Below are positions 16,292 to 25,613 of a stretch of DNA of 64,000 bases, piece by piece. A program made the translations under genes and the position numbers. The stretch's first letter is position 1; each line of letters starts with the position of its first letter. The stretch lies in contig WRHH01000006.1 of NCBI GenBank assembly GCA_009783355.1, forward strand, positions 1 through 64,000, written 5' to 3'. Source of the DNA: Synergistaceae bacterium (GTDB lineage Bacteria; Synergistota; Synergistia; Synergistales; Aminobacteriaceae). Under the pieces are notes generated by a model. That model did not search any database. It worked only from the letters and a program-made list of their open reading frames with translations, and was not told the origin of the DNA.

Positions 16292-18823
16292 TCTAAAAAC
16301 AAACCGCGCCGCTCCAAGAATTAAAAGCACGAGGTATCCGTAACTTGCTGCGTTACAGCCAAATAAATCACACTCGGAGACCGGTTTGGTCGTCGCCGCC
16401 ATACGGACGAAGAGATTTGTTCCTCCTGCGAAGCCGAATTTGTCCATATTGAGCAGGATCTCTCCGTTATTAACCATGACTTCCTCAATTTTGCCATCTT
16501 TGCTGAGGAAGAACCAGTTCACATCTGCGGCAATTCGTCCATCTCCGCCCATAGCGCGGTAGATGTTGCGCAAGGCTTCCGCAGTTAGCTTATACTTTCC
16601 GCCAACGATTTCGCCCACAATTCCGTCGTTCGGAATTATAAGGTCTAACGCGCGGTGCAACGTTTCGCCCGCTTTGGAGGAAACAGCTTTCAGGAATGGG
16701 GCTTCATCTCCAACCGGTAGCGCGTGCGGCGTTTCAGCCCCGCGATAGTTGTTTAGATCGGGCAGCGCTTCGGTGGGCAGATTCACGACGTTCATCAGGC
16801 GGTAAACGGGGAAGTCCTCATTTAACCCGACAGGCAGAAGCCCTTCATAACCCTTGTGGCTGCCAACTCCGGTGAGAGCGCGCTCCCGGCGGACAGACCA
16901 GATGTGAGAGTAGTTATAGCAGCTCTCAGGGTCGAGCGCCATTGCGCCGAGTGGAGCGCGAACTTGGGCCATGTACATGACATATGTTCCCTTCGGGAAC
17001 GCGACTGTTTTTTCAACTGCGGGGTCGCATTCCACAGCAAACGGGTTTGGCTGCCTCCCGTAAGTGATAGTCGTGTTGTACGCGTAGATACTTCCATTGT
17101 TGTCGCGCGGGTTGACTTTGTTCACGCGGAACGCGCTGACTTGTAGTTGTTTATCTTCTGTCAGGCGGTGTAAATAAACTCCAGTGTGCGATAGGCGGTC
17201 AATCATCGCCTGATCCGCCTTTATTATATAAGCATAGGGCTGCGCTATGACGCTTGCGGGGACAAAACCGAACTTGTCGCTCTCCATTGTCTGTCCGATT
17301 CTCCCGTATTTCACTTCGTTGAAGAACTCAACTGTAACGGGATCGCCGGTCGTCACGTCGAGAGATTTTGTTATGTAGTATTCCTTGAATATCTCCGGGA
17401 AAAGGTCTGCCGAGGCTGTTGAGGCGGTACACGCGTCAACGTTGGTCCACGTGCTGTTTATTAACGGGTTATATGTGTAGCCAAGCACTAGAGTATTCGC
17501 AGGGGAGACGCTCTTGCCTTTCTCAATCATTTCATCCCTGCCGAGCTCAATTTGCTCCTTGACATACGAAGCGTTATTGTAGGTCGTTTTTAAAAGGGAT
17601 TCTACAAACGTATTATGCGAATATGTCCTCATTCCCAACTGTCCGCGCGGACGATTGTTTGACGGGGTTTCCGTCAAGACCGACCAGCCGCCCTTTTGCG
17701 CATAATTTGGATCCTGACGCGGATCCGCGTCGCACTCCAGAATCCATGCCCTGAGGCGTCGGCGTCCTTCGACAAAAGTCTTCATGTCGTTGCTCAATAC
17801 CAAACCTGTTTCGTATTTTGTCCCGCTTGCCGCCGTATATATAGTCCAGCGGACTTTTTTATCGTCGAGATCCTTTCTCCACTGCGGCTCAAAGAGATTG
17901 TAGCCAAGATCGCGCGCGCGTTTGCTCAGAGCGGGGTTCGGGGTATGGCATATTGAGAGGTCAAATGTATAATCCGTCGTTGAACCGGTACTGACCCAAT
18001 TGCCTGAGGCATTTTGCACCTGTTCCGCGTAGCTCGTGTTGTTCATCTCGTGCTGGTCGAGAAACACATGCGGGTTGTAAGCGTTTATTGTCTTGTGAAC
18101 CGCTCGCACCACAAGCTGTTCGAAGTACATGTGGTCACGGTTTGGATCCTGCATAGCTTCTCCGCCATTCGGAATTGCGGAATTGTTCCCTCTCTGCCAT
18201 CTCCAGGCGCCCTCGTCGTTGAAGCGCGGTAGAATAACGACGACAACTTTGTCTAAGATATACTTCAAATCACCGACAGCAAGCCTGTGCGCTGTAACCT
18301 GCATGGACTCGCTTCCGGTTGACTCATTGCCGTGTATCTCCCCCTGAATCCACACAATCGGACGCCCAAGCTCTTTTACATCCTCGGGCTCAAATATGCC
18401 TTCTTTTGAAAAAACGATGAGCGGGAGCTTGATTGTCTTTATCGGATTCTCAAGAACTCCGGCATCATTTACCGCGTTGTATTGATAGACGTTTCTCCAT
18501 TTCATCACGCCTCCCGAACGCGCTTGCAAGTCATTAAAATATGTCTCAAGTTCTGAACTGTTAGCTATGTATCCAACTTCCCTGGGGTTATCCGAACCAT
18601 GATTCGGCCAGTTGGACGGGAGATAACTGTAATCTGTCCCCGTTTGCTTGAAAAAATTCTCTTTCCATTCCACATACATACTTGTCGCTGAGTTTCCGTT
18701 AGTTCCGCCGTACGGAAATTCCGGCCAAATAGCCAGCGCGGCGGATACAAGCAACAGCGCTGAAATCCCCACCATCACGCTTAGTATAAAAGGCTTTCTC
18801 CTAAAATACGCTTTCATTGTCAC
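16283..18823 (-). CDS. Secreted M14-family zinc carboxypeptidase-like protein with Synerg-CTERM-like tail
   Basis: An 846-residue exported protein. It has an N-terminal signal or anchor (residues 12-31) and an M14 domain with the zinc pair H164-x-x-E167 in GEIHGNESTG. The third zinc His is probably in VFLDQHEMNN near 254. The C-terminal end reads CDLFGCNA, a hydrophobic helix, then RFVFRKK. This is the tripartite pattern of the Synergistota-specific C-terminal sorting tail (GCNA signature). The GTG start is seven or so bases after AAGGAGAG. Long non-catalytic regions follow the peptidase domain. It has a larger relative at 51708-54539. Likely substrates are extracellular peptides or peptidoglycan fragments, but this is inference. 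Confidence 0.85.
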   Translation of the reverse strand: MTMKAYFRRKPFILSVMVGISALLLVSAALAIWPEFPYGGTNGNSATSMYVEWKENFFKQTGTDYSYLPSNWPNHGSDNPREVGYIANSSELETYFNDLQARSGGVMKWRNVYQYNAVNDAGVLENPIKTIKLPLIVFSKEGIFEPEDVKELGRPIVWIQGEIHGNESTGSESMQVTAHRLAVGDLKYILDKVVVVILPRFNDEGAWRWQRGNNSAIPNGGEAMQDPNRDHMYFEQLVVRAVHKTINAYNPHVFLDQHEMNNTSYAEQVQNASGNWVSTGSTTDYTFDLSICHTPNPALSKRARDLGYNLFEPQWRKDLDDKKVRWTIYTAASGTKYETGLVLSNDMKTFVEGRRRLRAWILECDADPRQDPNYAQKGGWSVLTETPSNNRPRGQLGMRTYSHNTFVESLLKTTYNNASYVKEQIELGRDEMIEKGKSVSPANTLVLGYTYNPLINSTWTNVDACTASTASADLFPEIFKEYYITKSLDVTTGDPVTVEFFNEVKYGRIGQTMESDKFGFVPASVIAQPYAYIIKADQAMIDRLSHTGVYLHRLTEDKQLQVSAFRVNKVNPRDNNGSIYAYNTTITYGRQPNPFAVECDPAVEKTVAFPKGTYVMYMAQVRAPLGAMALDPESCYNYSHIWSVRRERALTGVGSHKGYEGLLPVGLNEDFPVYRLMNVVNLPTEALPDLNNYRGAETPHALPVGDEAPFLKAVSSKAGETLHRALDLIIPNDGIVGEIVGGKYKLTAEALRNIYRAMGGDGRIAADVNWFFLSKDGKIEEVMVNNGEILLNMDKFGFAGGTNLFVRMAATTKPVSECDLFGCNAASYGYLVLLILGAARFVFRKK

Positions 18824-18986
18824 TTAATCTCTCCTTCTTAATATTCATATTCTCATAACAATTCAGTATTGATTTAAAAATAAATCAATCAGTAATTAAC
18901 TATTATACACACTATTAAACATGAATTCAACTGTCACAAATTATTGAACTGAATTTTATAATATGACCGTGTTGCGTATATAAAAA

Positions 18987-19072
18987 GGGGCTGTAACAAA
19001 AGTCTCAAAACAGTTATTTCAACCACAGTATTATGGTTTAATTAACCATTTCACTACTTTTGTTACAGCCCC
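18987..19072. mobile_element. MITE-like element, copy C (short variant)
   Basis: An 86 bp element with perfect 16-base inverted termini GGGGCTGTAACAAAAG / CTTTTGTTACAGCCCC, identical to copy B. The interior is AT-rich with an ACCACAGTATTATGGTT-type inner hairpin. No ORF. Confidence 0.8.
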
Positions 19073-19447
19073 TAAATCCCCACAATAACGTGTCATGGGT
19101 GTCTTGACCCGATCCTAAAATTTGAAAATATGGTCTATCTTCAAGCCTTCTGTCAGCATAAAATCTGCCGTCATCCGATCAATAAAGAATAAATCCGAGC
19201 AGGTTCGAGCGTTGGCTCAAGACTAAAAACACGAACACAAAAACCGCAGGGCCTCTCATAATATGCCTCATACCTTTGGATAAGAAATCTTATCCTCAAG
19301 AAACCATGACAATCAGAAGTTTCTTTTTTCTGTACAAAGGCATTTGAATATAAAGCTATTGTTTTGCTTAAAACATCACAGCCTGTTTATAATTATATCA
19401 GCAAAACAATCATTGAAACACTTTTCCCAGTATTTCGTTATAAAACA
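19073..19447. other. Non-coding stretch with a small palindrome
   Basis: No supported gene. The only structure seen is a perfect hairpin GGATAAGA-AA-TCTTATCC at 19278-19295. With copy C this forms a gap of 624 bases between the M14 and transglycosylase genes. Confidence 0.5.
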
Positions 19448-20143
19448 CTAACCATCAGAAAATTCCTTATATTTTGCTCTAATCTGAGACGCCACTTTAT
19501 TGACTTTGCCCCAATGAGACGAACTTCCCCCCGAATACGCTATCAACGCTCTTTCAATATCTCCATCGGCGGATTTTCTATAATTGGAAAATATTTCCGT
19601 CCCCGCTACAATGTTTTCCCTAGGCTTAAACATGTCGCTTTCAGTTTTAATGGTGGGGTATTTTTTCCTTAATTTATTCTTATGCACTTTCCACCTTACC
19701 TGCATAAGGCCAAAGTCGCCGCCTTTTGAAAGAGCGTCATGTTTAACAGTTGACTCTACCACTACGAGCGCTGCTATGATAAACGGATCTTCTCCGAATC
19801 TTTCGCTTGTATTCTTTATAATACTGGCATATTCGTCTGCTGTAGCATTGTCAAGTCCTCTATTATGCTGTTTGAAAACGTGTGATATTGCGATTATTTG
19901 AGGACTTTCACTAACTATAATCTCCACGGGCTTAAATAACGGAACCGATATGGGTATTTCTTGAAGCTCTTTCGGAAGTTCTGTTTCTCCTCTAAGCCAC
20001 TCAAGGGCTAAATCAAGCGGAATATTCTTATACGACGAATTAATACTAATATCCTCCGGCAGACCGCTTGAGTAGACCGGCGAGGACAAAACCACAAATA
20101 TTATAAAAAAAGTAGTTATTAATATCTTTAACATTAATCTCAA
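19448..20143 (-). CDS. Lytic transglycosylase (SLT domain), exported
   Basis: A 231-residue protein with a signal peptide (residues 6-24). The C-terminal half (about 105-225) is a goose-type/Slt lytic transglycosylase domain: IIAALVVVESTVKHDALSKG with the catalytic Glu in VVES, then GDFGLMQVRW, NIVAGTEIFS and IALIAYSGG-like ALIAYSGGS. It would cleave peptidoglycan glycan strands with formation of anhydroMurNAc. Before the catalytic domain there is a short segment PLDLALEWLRGETELPKEL that recurs, in altered form, at the C-terminus of the TolC-like protein encoded next door. The spacing of 285 bases argues for its own promoter. Confidence 0.88.
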   Translation of the reverse strand: MRLMLKILITTFFIIFVVLSSPVYSSGLPEDISINSSYKNIPLDLALEWLRGETELPKELQEIPISVPLFKPVEIIVSESPQIIAISHVFKQHNRGLDNATADEYASIIKNTSERFGEDPFIIAALVVVESTVKHDALSKGGDFGLMQVRWKVHKNKLRKKYPTIKTESDMFKPRENIVAGTEIFSNYRKSADGDIERALIAYSGGSSSHWGKVNKVASQIRAKYKEFSDG

Positions 20144-20428
20144 CCTACTTTCAAACTGTTTAGTTTTTGAAAGTATTAACTAAGCATTATTTGTACCAGA
20201 TTTAACTTTAATGTGTTGTAGTATGCCCGCAAATGCACGGCTACAGGCAACGTCAAAACTACCTGTTCACGAAAGACCGAATAAGTCTCCCTCCGCCAAA
20301 ATTTGCTCTTTATTACGTAGGAAAATTGAGAAGTACTATAATTAACGTTTTACAAAAAATTGTTAAATAAATCATATTACTGAAAATTTAATTCATGCTT
20401 TTCATAGTTAATACTTTTAGGTTATTTA
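20144..20428. other. Intergenic leader between tolC-like and transglycosylase genes
   Basis: No gene. On the minus strand, ACAGG/CCTGT and GCC/GGC pairings between about 20220 and 20275 suggest some secondary structure in the leader of the transglycosylase gene. I could not match it to a known riboswitch class. Confidence 0.3.
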
Positions 20429-22048
20429 CTACCTATCCAGCCACTCTAATGCTTCTTCCAAAGAAACCTCCCCGCCGGTATTCAATCTGACTGTTTCATA
20501 ACCTCCATCAGGCTTCTTTCTGGTCAGGGGCATATGAATTGTACTTTGTTGTTCCAATCCTTCCGGCTGCTTCCCATTCTTAAGCCATTCAATGGCAGAT
20601 TCAAGCGAAACATTGCCTCCTCTCACATTGATATAAATTTCCGCGTTTCGGTGAGCAACAACTTCGTTATTTTTATCGGCGTTTTTTCCGTTATTTTTCA
20701 TACCATATTTTACAAGCGCGTCCTTCCATGTCCCCCCCGCAGTGGGAGAGTAATCTCCCATCGCTTGACGCAGGCTTACAATAGCGGAATACATCCCCAT
20801 TACTGCATTAATGTAATTAGTTCTGACCGCTTGGTTATCTGTTTGCGCAGTTATTAGATCCAACTGGCTTCCCATTCCCTCGTTATACATCAGCTCGGTT
20901 ATTTTAAGCTCTTCATTTGAGCGTTCAACTTGCTGTTTCATGTTTTCTTCAAGAGATTTCGCCATAAACCAGTCATTGCGCGCAACAGTAAGGTTAAGGA
21001 TGACAGAAGCTTCCGACTCAAACACGCTTTCTATCGCCGCCTGCACTGCGGCAGACTTACTCAAAGTGTCATATTTTGTTTGATTTCCATTTGCGATAGG
21101 AATACTTAGAGATAATCCGACAGCCGCTTCCCCGCTTTCCAAACTGCTGCCGGCGGACGAGCCATACAACATGCTCCAACTCGCGGATGCCCCCAAGGTT
21201 GGCGCCATACCTTTTTTTGCAATTTGTTTCTGTACTTCGGACTGCGCCAGCAGAATTTTCCTTTGCCTGACGCTTGGGTGATTCTCTAAAGCTATAGATT
21301 CGTTTACGCTTATTGATAGTTCCGGAACATAGAAATTTGTATCGCTTGGCTCAATATCCATGCCTCCTACAAAATTTCTCAAAGTCGCAAGCCGATTGAG
21401 CAAAGTTCCCTCAGCGTTAACTATTGAGTTTTGAGCATCGGAAACGGAGGATGTAGCCCTTATAACATCAAGCTTTGGGACTAGTTGTTGATTAAATTTT
21501 TCTTCAGTCACGCGAAGGTTTTCCTGTCTTTGCCGTAAAATATCTTTCTGTAGAGCAACATTATCGCGCGCCATAACGACGCCCCAATAAGCATGTTCAG
21601 CCGAAGCAAGGATAGTGTTTATAGCGTTGTCAAAAGCAGCCCTTGCTGATTCATACCCCAGTATTGACTGCCTTTCGCTTAGTTTATTGATTCCGCTTAT
21701 ATCTATCGCTTGTGATATGCTGGGAGTAACTGTATATCCGACAGGGTTATAAATGCTTCCCCCGCCTCCCGACTGCGCTGTGTTATAGCTGCTATTTACC
21801 GTAATACCGGCTCTCAACCGTTGGTAACCTACGGAAGACAGTACTTGATAATAAGCCGCTTCAATGCTCTTTGCCGTTGCAAGTAGTGAATTATTTTGAG
21901 CGCGAACCAGATTAAGATATTGTTCAACATTGACCGATTGAGCCGCGTTCACATCCGATACAATAAAAAACATAACAGCCATCAATAATAAAAGACTTAG
22001 AGTCTTATTCAACAATATGTAAACACTCCCTTGACGAATTAATTGCAT
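20429..22048 (-). CDS. TolC-family outer-membrane efflux protein with extra C-terminal motifs
   Basis: A 539-residue protein with a signal peptide (residues about 10-35, cleavage near VNAAQS) and two OEP repeats (about 40-230 and 240-435). They show the long amphipathic helices of TolC, with QEN-LRVTEEKFNQQLVPKLDV and ELKITELMYNEGMGSQLDL as the two conserved half-repeat turns. TolC trimers form the outer-membrane exit duct of efflux and type I secretion systems. An unusual 100-residue C-terminal tail carries two copies of a VSLE(S/E)A(I/L)EWL motif. No membrane-fusion or inner-membrane pump gene is adjacent. A start with SD is plausible at 22048. Confidence 0.85.
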   Translation of the reverse strand: MQLIRQGSVYILLNKTLSLLLLMAVMFFIVSDVNAAQSVNVEQYLNLVRAQNNSLLATAKSIEAAYYQVLSSVGYQRLRAGITVNSSYNTAQSGGGGSIYNPVGYTVTPSISQAIDISGINKLSERQSILGYESARAAFDNAINTILASAEHAYWGVVMARDNVALQKDILRQRQENLRVTEEKFNQQLVPKLDVIRATSSVSDAQNSIVNAEGTLLNRLATLRNFVGGMDIEPSDTNFYVPELSISVNESIALENHPSVRQRKILLAQSEVQKQIAKKGMAPTLGASASWSMLYGSSAGSSLESGEAAVGLSLSIPIANGNQTKYDTLSKSAAVQAAIESVFESEASVILNLTVARNDWFMAKSLEENMKQQVERSNEELKITELMYNEGMGSQLDLITAQTDNQAVRTNYINAVMGMYSAIVSLRQAMGDYSPTAGGTWKDALVKYGMKNNGKNADKNNEVVAHRNAEIYINVRGGNVSLESAIEWLKNGKQPEGLEQQSTIHMPLTRKKPDGGYETVRLNTGGEVSLEEALEWLDR

Positions 22049-22122
22049 TTGACAATTATAACACTATAACAAAATTAGTTAAGCAAATCTACATAAAATA
22101 TTCAGTATATATGATTGTTACA

Positions 22123-24582
22123 CTATTGTTTAAGTATTTTCGCCGATGTAAAATCCATTGCTCTGACAATTATCACAGCAGCTTCGCCGCGCGTTATGGG
22201 TTGAGCAGGGTTATATTTTGCGCCTTTTACAGAGTTAATAACACCTGAATTTAAAAGTACATTAACCGCGTCAAAGGCTTTATGCTCGGGCGGCACGTCC
22301 TGGAAAAACTGCACTCCTGATTCTGTTTCCAAATCACTGAAACCGAAGCTTTCAGCAATGTACCTTACAAAATCAGCTTTTGAAGCAAGTCTTTTAGGGT
22401 TATTTATCGGTTTTATACTGTTAATATTGCGATTTAGAGCACTTAATGCCTTCTTAACAGAGTACTCGACATCCTCGTTGCTGATCATTTCGTCTACGCC
22501 AAAAACTCCTTTATCCGCGCCTCTGAGTATCGCCATTGCCAATTTCGGGTCGTCAAGGTTCAAGATATTGTATGATGGCGCATGAGGGTAATCCTTCGGT
22601 TCAAATAAACCGTAAAGGTTAGAAATTTGAACAACGCCGAAAAATGGGCTTTCAGGCGGAACATCCGAGTATTTACATAGAGAAATATGAACTCCGTGTT
22701 TTACAAGCTGAGACTGAACTTTTACGGCAGGAACCTCACGGAGTCCTATCTCCAGTTTGACCGCAAGGGCCGCTAAAGCCCCGGCCGCCTGCCCTACCAT
22801 CATGCTTATTGGTTGAAGGCGTATAGCTCCGGCGGCAAGTCTGGACATAGATAGATTTTTCTCAACTGCGAGAAACCCGTCAGCATCCTTTGGTATAAGG
22901 ATATCAAGCGGAACTTGAAAGGCGCCGCGCGGCCTGTTGGAGGCTATGGAATTGCGGGACTCGCCGAACTCCCACTCGAAGTCTCCGTCATTCGCTGCAT
23001 GATGGAGATCCAGGGGATATCCGCCTATCGCTATGGCGTTTGGGAATTCGGCGTTCGTTTCTCCGTCACGGTAGCTCAGGGAATTTATTAGAATCTCTCT
23101 GGACGATAGAGTTCGCTCCCCTATTATTCTGCGGGATTCCCTCACATAAGGAATGACGGGCATTCTTTTGGCTATTTCATGCCAGCTCGCAGGAATATCG
23201 TTTAAAATATCAGGCGGAATATTATCATTGTAGTATTCATCATCCGCAACCGACCAATGTCTGCCTAAATCTCCAAGTTCGTTCTGCATGTAATAAATAA
23301 AGTTTAGAGTTCTAAAAAATGCTTCCTTGTTAATTCTATTTCGAAAGCTTATATCCTCAAGATACCTTGCGGGCAGTCCCGAACTGCCGCTGTTCCATCC
23401 CGATTTTCCGGGGTAATCGTTCCCCCAGTTTACTCCGGTTTTAGAAATATAACGCCAGTTTTGTCTATTGCCGTCATAACTGTAGTAAGTTGAAGAATCA
23501 GGGATTGCGCGATATGCATTATGGCTTATAAGGTTAACGGGCAATTCGACGGGAAATACTCCTCTGAAGTCTTTACCGTCAATAGTGACGTAACTTTCAT
23601 AATTACGCTTCGCCTCTTCATATCCGGGCAACGGAGCGTAAGGCGTTAAATCAGGCGGCGCCCCCGATGGGTAATATTTTATGACCGCTGTCCATGTAAT
23701 ATCCTGAATCATTGATTCATCAAGTTTTATAAAAGGGGAATGCGAATTGCCCGCGCGGTAAGGCAAATTTGCAAGCGGGATGATATCTCCATACTCCGTT
23801 GCGTCTATAAGCACCTTACATGCAACCTGTATTTCATTTTTGAACGTATTTCTCCTGCTGTTTTTTTGACTTACTTTAGCCTTAACGCCTGTTATTTTTC
23901 TGCCTATACGTTGCACTTCAATTATCGAAGAGTCGAGAAATATGTCGAGCACTCTTTCGTTTTCGGAAGCGCGTGATTTGCTCAACAGCTTTCTCGTTTT
24001 TGCGTCGGGGTTACGGGCTTCGTCGACCATCTCATAAAGAATCTTTTCTCCCACATTAGGTTCAAAAGCGACCGAACGCGAATCCCAGTAACAAGTGCCG
24101 GTTGATTTTCCCTTATTATCATAGTATTTATTAACGCGCGTTATGAAATCAAGATAAAGCCCGCTCTTCTGCCTGCTCAAATCATCCATAGTGGATACGC
24201 CCGCGGCCGTCATCTGCCCGCCAATCCAGGATGAGGGCTCAATAACGGCAACCTTAGCTCCTCCGCGCACTGCTTCTATGGCGGCCATGATTCCTCCGGC
24301 GCCTCCGCCTGCGACGACAACATCGTAGTCGTAAGCTTCTGCCCATGAAACCGAAGGGAATGAAATACTACAAAAACAAAACAAAAATAGAACAAACAAA
24401 TATTTCAGAAATCGCTGATTAATTACTATTTTGGGTAAGCCAATGCTTTTTGTTTCGCCTCCAAAAGCCTTTTCAGCATTGCATGTACTCAGAAGGAGCT
24501 TTTTCTGATATGCGGGACGCTTGTGCGTTACATAGAAAATAACTGGCAGCCCGCAATTAATCGTCGCTTTCATAACGTTCAA
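22123..24582 (-). CDS. Exported FAD-dependent oxidoreductase with C-terminal SLH domain
   Basis: An 819-residue protein. The Rossmann FAD motif VVVAGGGAGGIMAAIEAVRGG lies near residue 90. GQMTAAGVSTMDD and later VEKNLSMSRLAAGAIRLQP / GQAAGALAALA are typical of the FAD_oxidored (PF12831-type) family. A signal-like hydrophobic stretch (about 60-80) precedes the mature start. The last 60 residues (FQDVPPEHKAFDAVNVLL... ITRGEAAVIIVRAM) are an S-layer-homology domain, which would fix the enzyme to the cell wall or outer envelope. The listed TTG start follows GAGGTG by five bases but leaves an unusually long 60-residue n-region, so the true start may lie further in. The substrate is unknown. Confidence 0.85.
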   Translation of the reverse strand: MNVMKATINCGLPVIFYVTHKRPAYQKKLLLSTCNAEKAFGGETKSIGLPKIVINQRFLKYLFVLFLFCFCSISFPSVSWAEAYDYDVVVAGGGAGGIMAAIEAVRGGAKVAVIEPSSWIGGQMTAAGVSTMDDLSRQKSGLYLDFITRVNKYYDNKGKSTGTCYWDSRSVAFEPNVGEKILYEMVDEARNPDAKTRKLLSKSRASENERVLDIFLDSSIIEVQRIGRKITGVKAKVSQKNSRRNTFKNEIQVACKVLIDATEYGDIIPLANLPYRAGNSHSPFIKLDESMIQDITWTAVIKYYPSGAPPDLTPYAPLPGYEEAKRNYESYVTIDGKDFRGVFPVELPVNLISHNAYRAIPDSSTYYSYDGNRQNWRYISKTGVNWGNDYPGKSGWNSGSSGLPARYLEDISFRNRINKEAFFRTLNFIYYMQNELGDLGRHWSVADDEYYNDNIPPDILNDIPASWHEIAKRMPVIPYVRESRRIIGERTLSSREILINSLSYRDGETNAEFPNAIAIGGYPLDLHHAANDGDFEWEFGESRNSIASNRPRGAFQVPLDILIPKDADGFLAVEKNLSMSRLAAGAIRLQPISMMVGQAAGALAALAVKLEIGLREVPAVKVQSQLVKHGVHISLCKYSDVPPESPFFGVVQISNLYGLFEPKDYPHAPSYNILNLDDPKLAMAILRGADKGVFGVDEMISNEDVEYSVKKALSALNRNINSIKPINNPKRLASKADFVRYIAESFGFSDLETESGVQFFQDVPPEHKAFDAVNVLLNSGVINSVKGAKYNPAQPITRGEAAVIIVRAMDFTSAKILKQ

Positions 24583-24811
24583 AAGAACACCTCATTCTTA
24601 ATTGATAATATACCGAATACTTTCCTAATGTCAGAACGAAATTTTAACGAGCTATTATTATATAACAATTTGAAAAAATGACTAACTTTTATTGCAGTGA
24701 AGCAATAAAGAAGGATAGCCTTCTGTTTTCTGTTGTTGTTTTTGTTCAATATTTTGCATAATTCTGCAGTATAATATTGTTTATGAAAATACTCAAGGAA
24801 CTGAACACAAG

Positions 24812-25588
24812 ATGATAATACAAGCTAAGTTGAAACGCATTGACGAATATAAAGCGCTGATTGACAAGCGGCGTCCGCTTGCTCCGGATGAAGTAAAGCA
24901 GTTGGACGCCTATTTTCGCATCGGCTCAACTTATTCGTCCAACGCGCTCGAGGGTAATTCTCTTGACTTATCCGAAACAAAAATACTTCTTGAGGATGGC
25001 ATCACCGCAGGCGGTAAACCGATACGCGACTGTTATGAGGCCATAGGCCATGCGAGCGCCTACGACTTCATGCTGGAAGCCGCGCGAAGCAACCCGTTTA
25101 CGTTTTCGGAAAATATGATATTGAAACTGCATAAGCTATTCTATATCGGTATAGACCATGAAAGGGCAGGCGTCTACCGTGACCATCAAGTATTCATTAC
25201 AGGTACTGAGTATGTGCCGCCGAGTGCGGAGCAAGTTCCTCTACTGATGAAAAGAACGGTGAACACGCTGTTGGAGGAATGGAATAACCTGCATCCTGTA
25301 AAATTAGCCGCATTCGCTCACCTGAAACTGGTTGACATTCACCCCTTCGCGGACGGAAACGGACGCGCGGCGCGATTATTAATGAACCTGATACTTGTCA
25401 ACCGGGGCTATCAGATAGTGATTATCCCGCCTGTGCTGAGATTGGAATACATCAATGCCTTGAAAGCAGCGCAGCGCGACAAAAATCCAAGCGACAACGC
25501 ATTTTTCAACCTGATTGCGCAATGCGAGATTGAAGCGCAAAAGGATTACTGCAGGATGTTTCGCATTGAACCGCGTAACAAGCTCTAA
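24812..25588 (+). CDS. Fic-family protein (AMPylase-type, class II self-inhibited)
   Basis: A 258-residue single-domain Fic protein. The active-site loop HPFADGNGRAARL starts at residue 177 and has all catalytic positions. The N-terminal inhibitory motif S43-NAL-E47-G48-N49 matches (S/T)xxxE(G/N), placing it in class II, where the inhibitory helix lies in the same chain ahead of the Fic core. Such enzymes transfer AMP (or other phosphoryl groups) to Thr/Tyr/Ser of target proteins. No cognate target is apparent. A CAAGGAA ribosome site lies before the ATG, and a TATAAT element is near 24771. It converges with fliD. Confidence 0.9.
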   Translation: MIIQAKLKRIDEYKALIDKRRPLAPDEVKQLDAYFRIGSTYSSNALEGNSLDLSETKILLEDGITAGGKPIRDCYEAIGHASAYDFMLEAARSNPFTFSENMILKLHKLFYIGIDHERAGVYRDHQVFITGTEYVPPSAEQVPLLMKRTVNTLLEEWNNLHPVKLAAFAHLKLVDIHPFADGNGRAARLLMNLILVNRGYQIVIIPPVLRLEYINALKAAQRDKNPSDNAFFNLIAQCEIEAQKDYCRMFRIEPRNKL

Positions 25589-25613
25589 TTTCGGGATTGT
25601 TATTTGTATTAAT

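Noticed and set aside
19198-19230. tRNA-like GGTTCGAGC stretch
   Set aside because: No cloverleaf can be drawn around it; acceptor and anticodon stems are absent.
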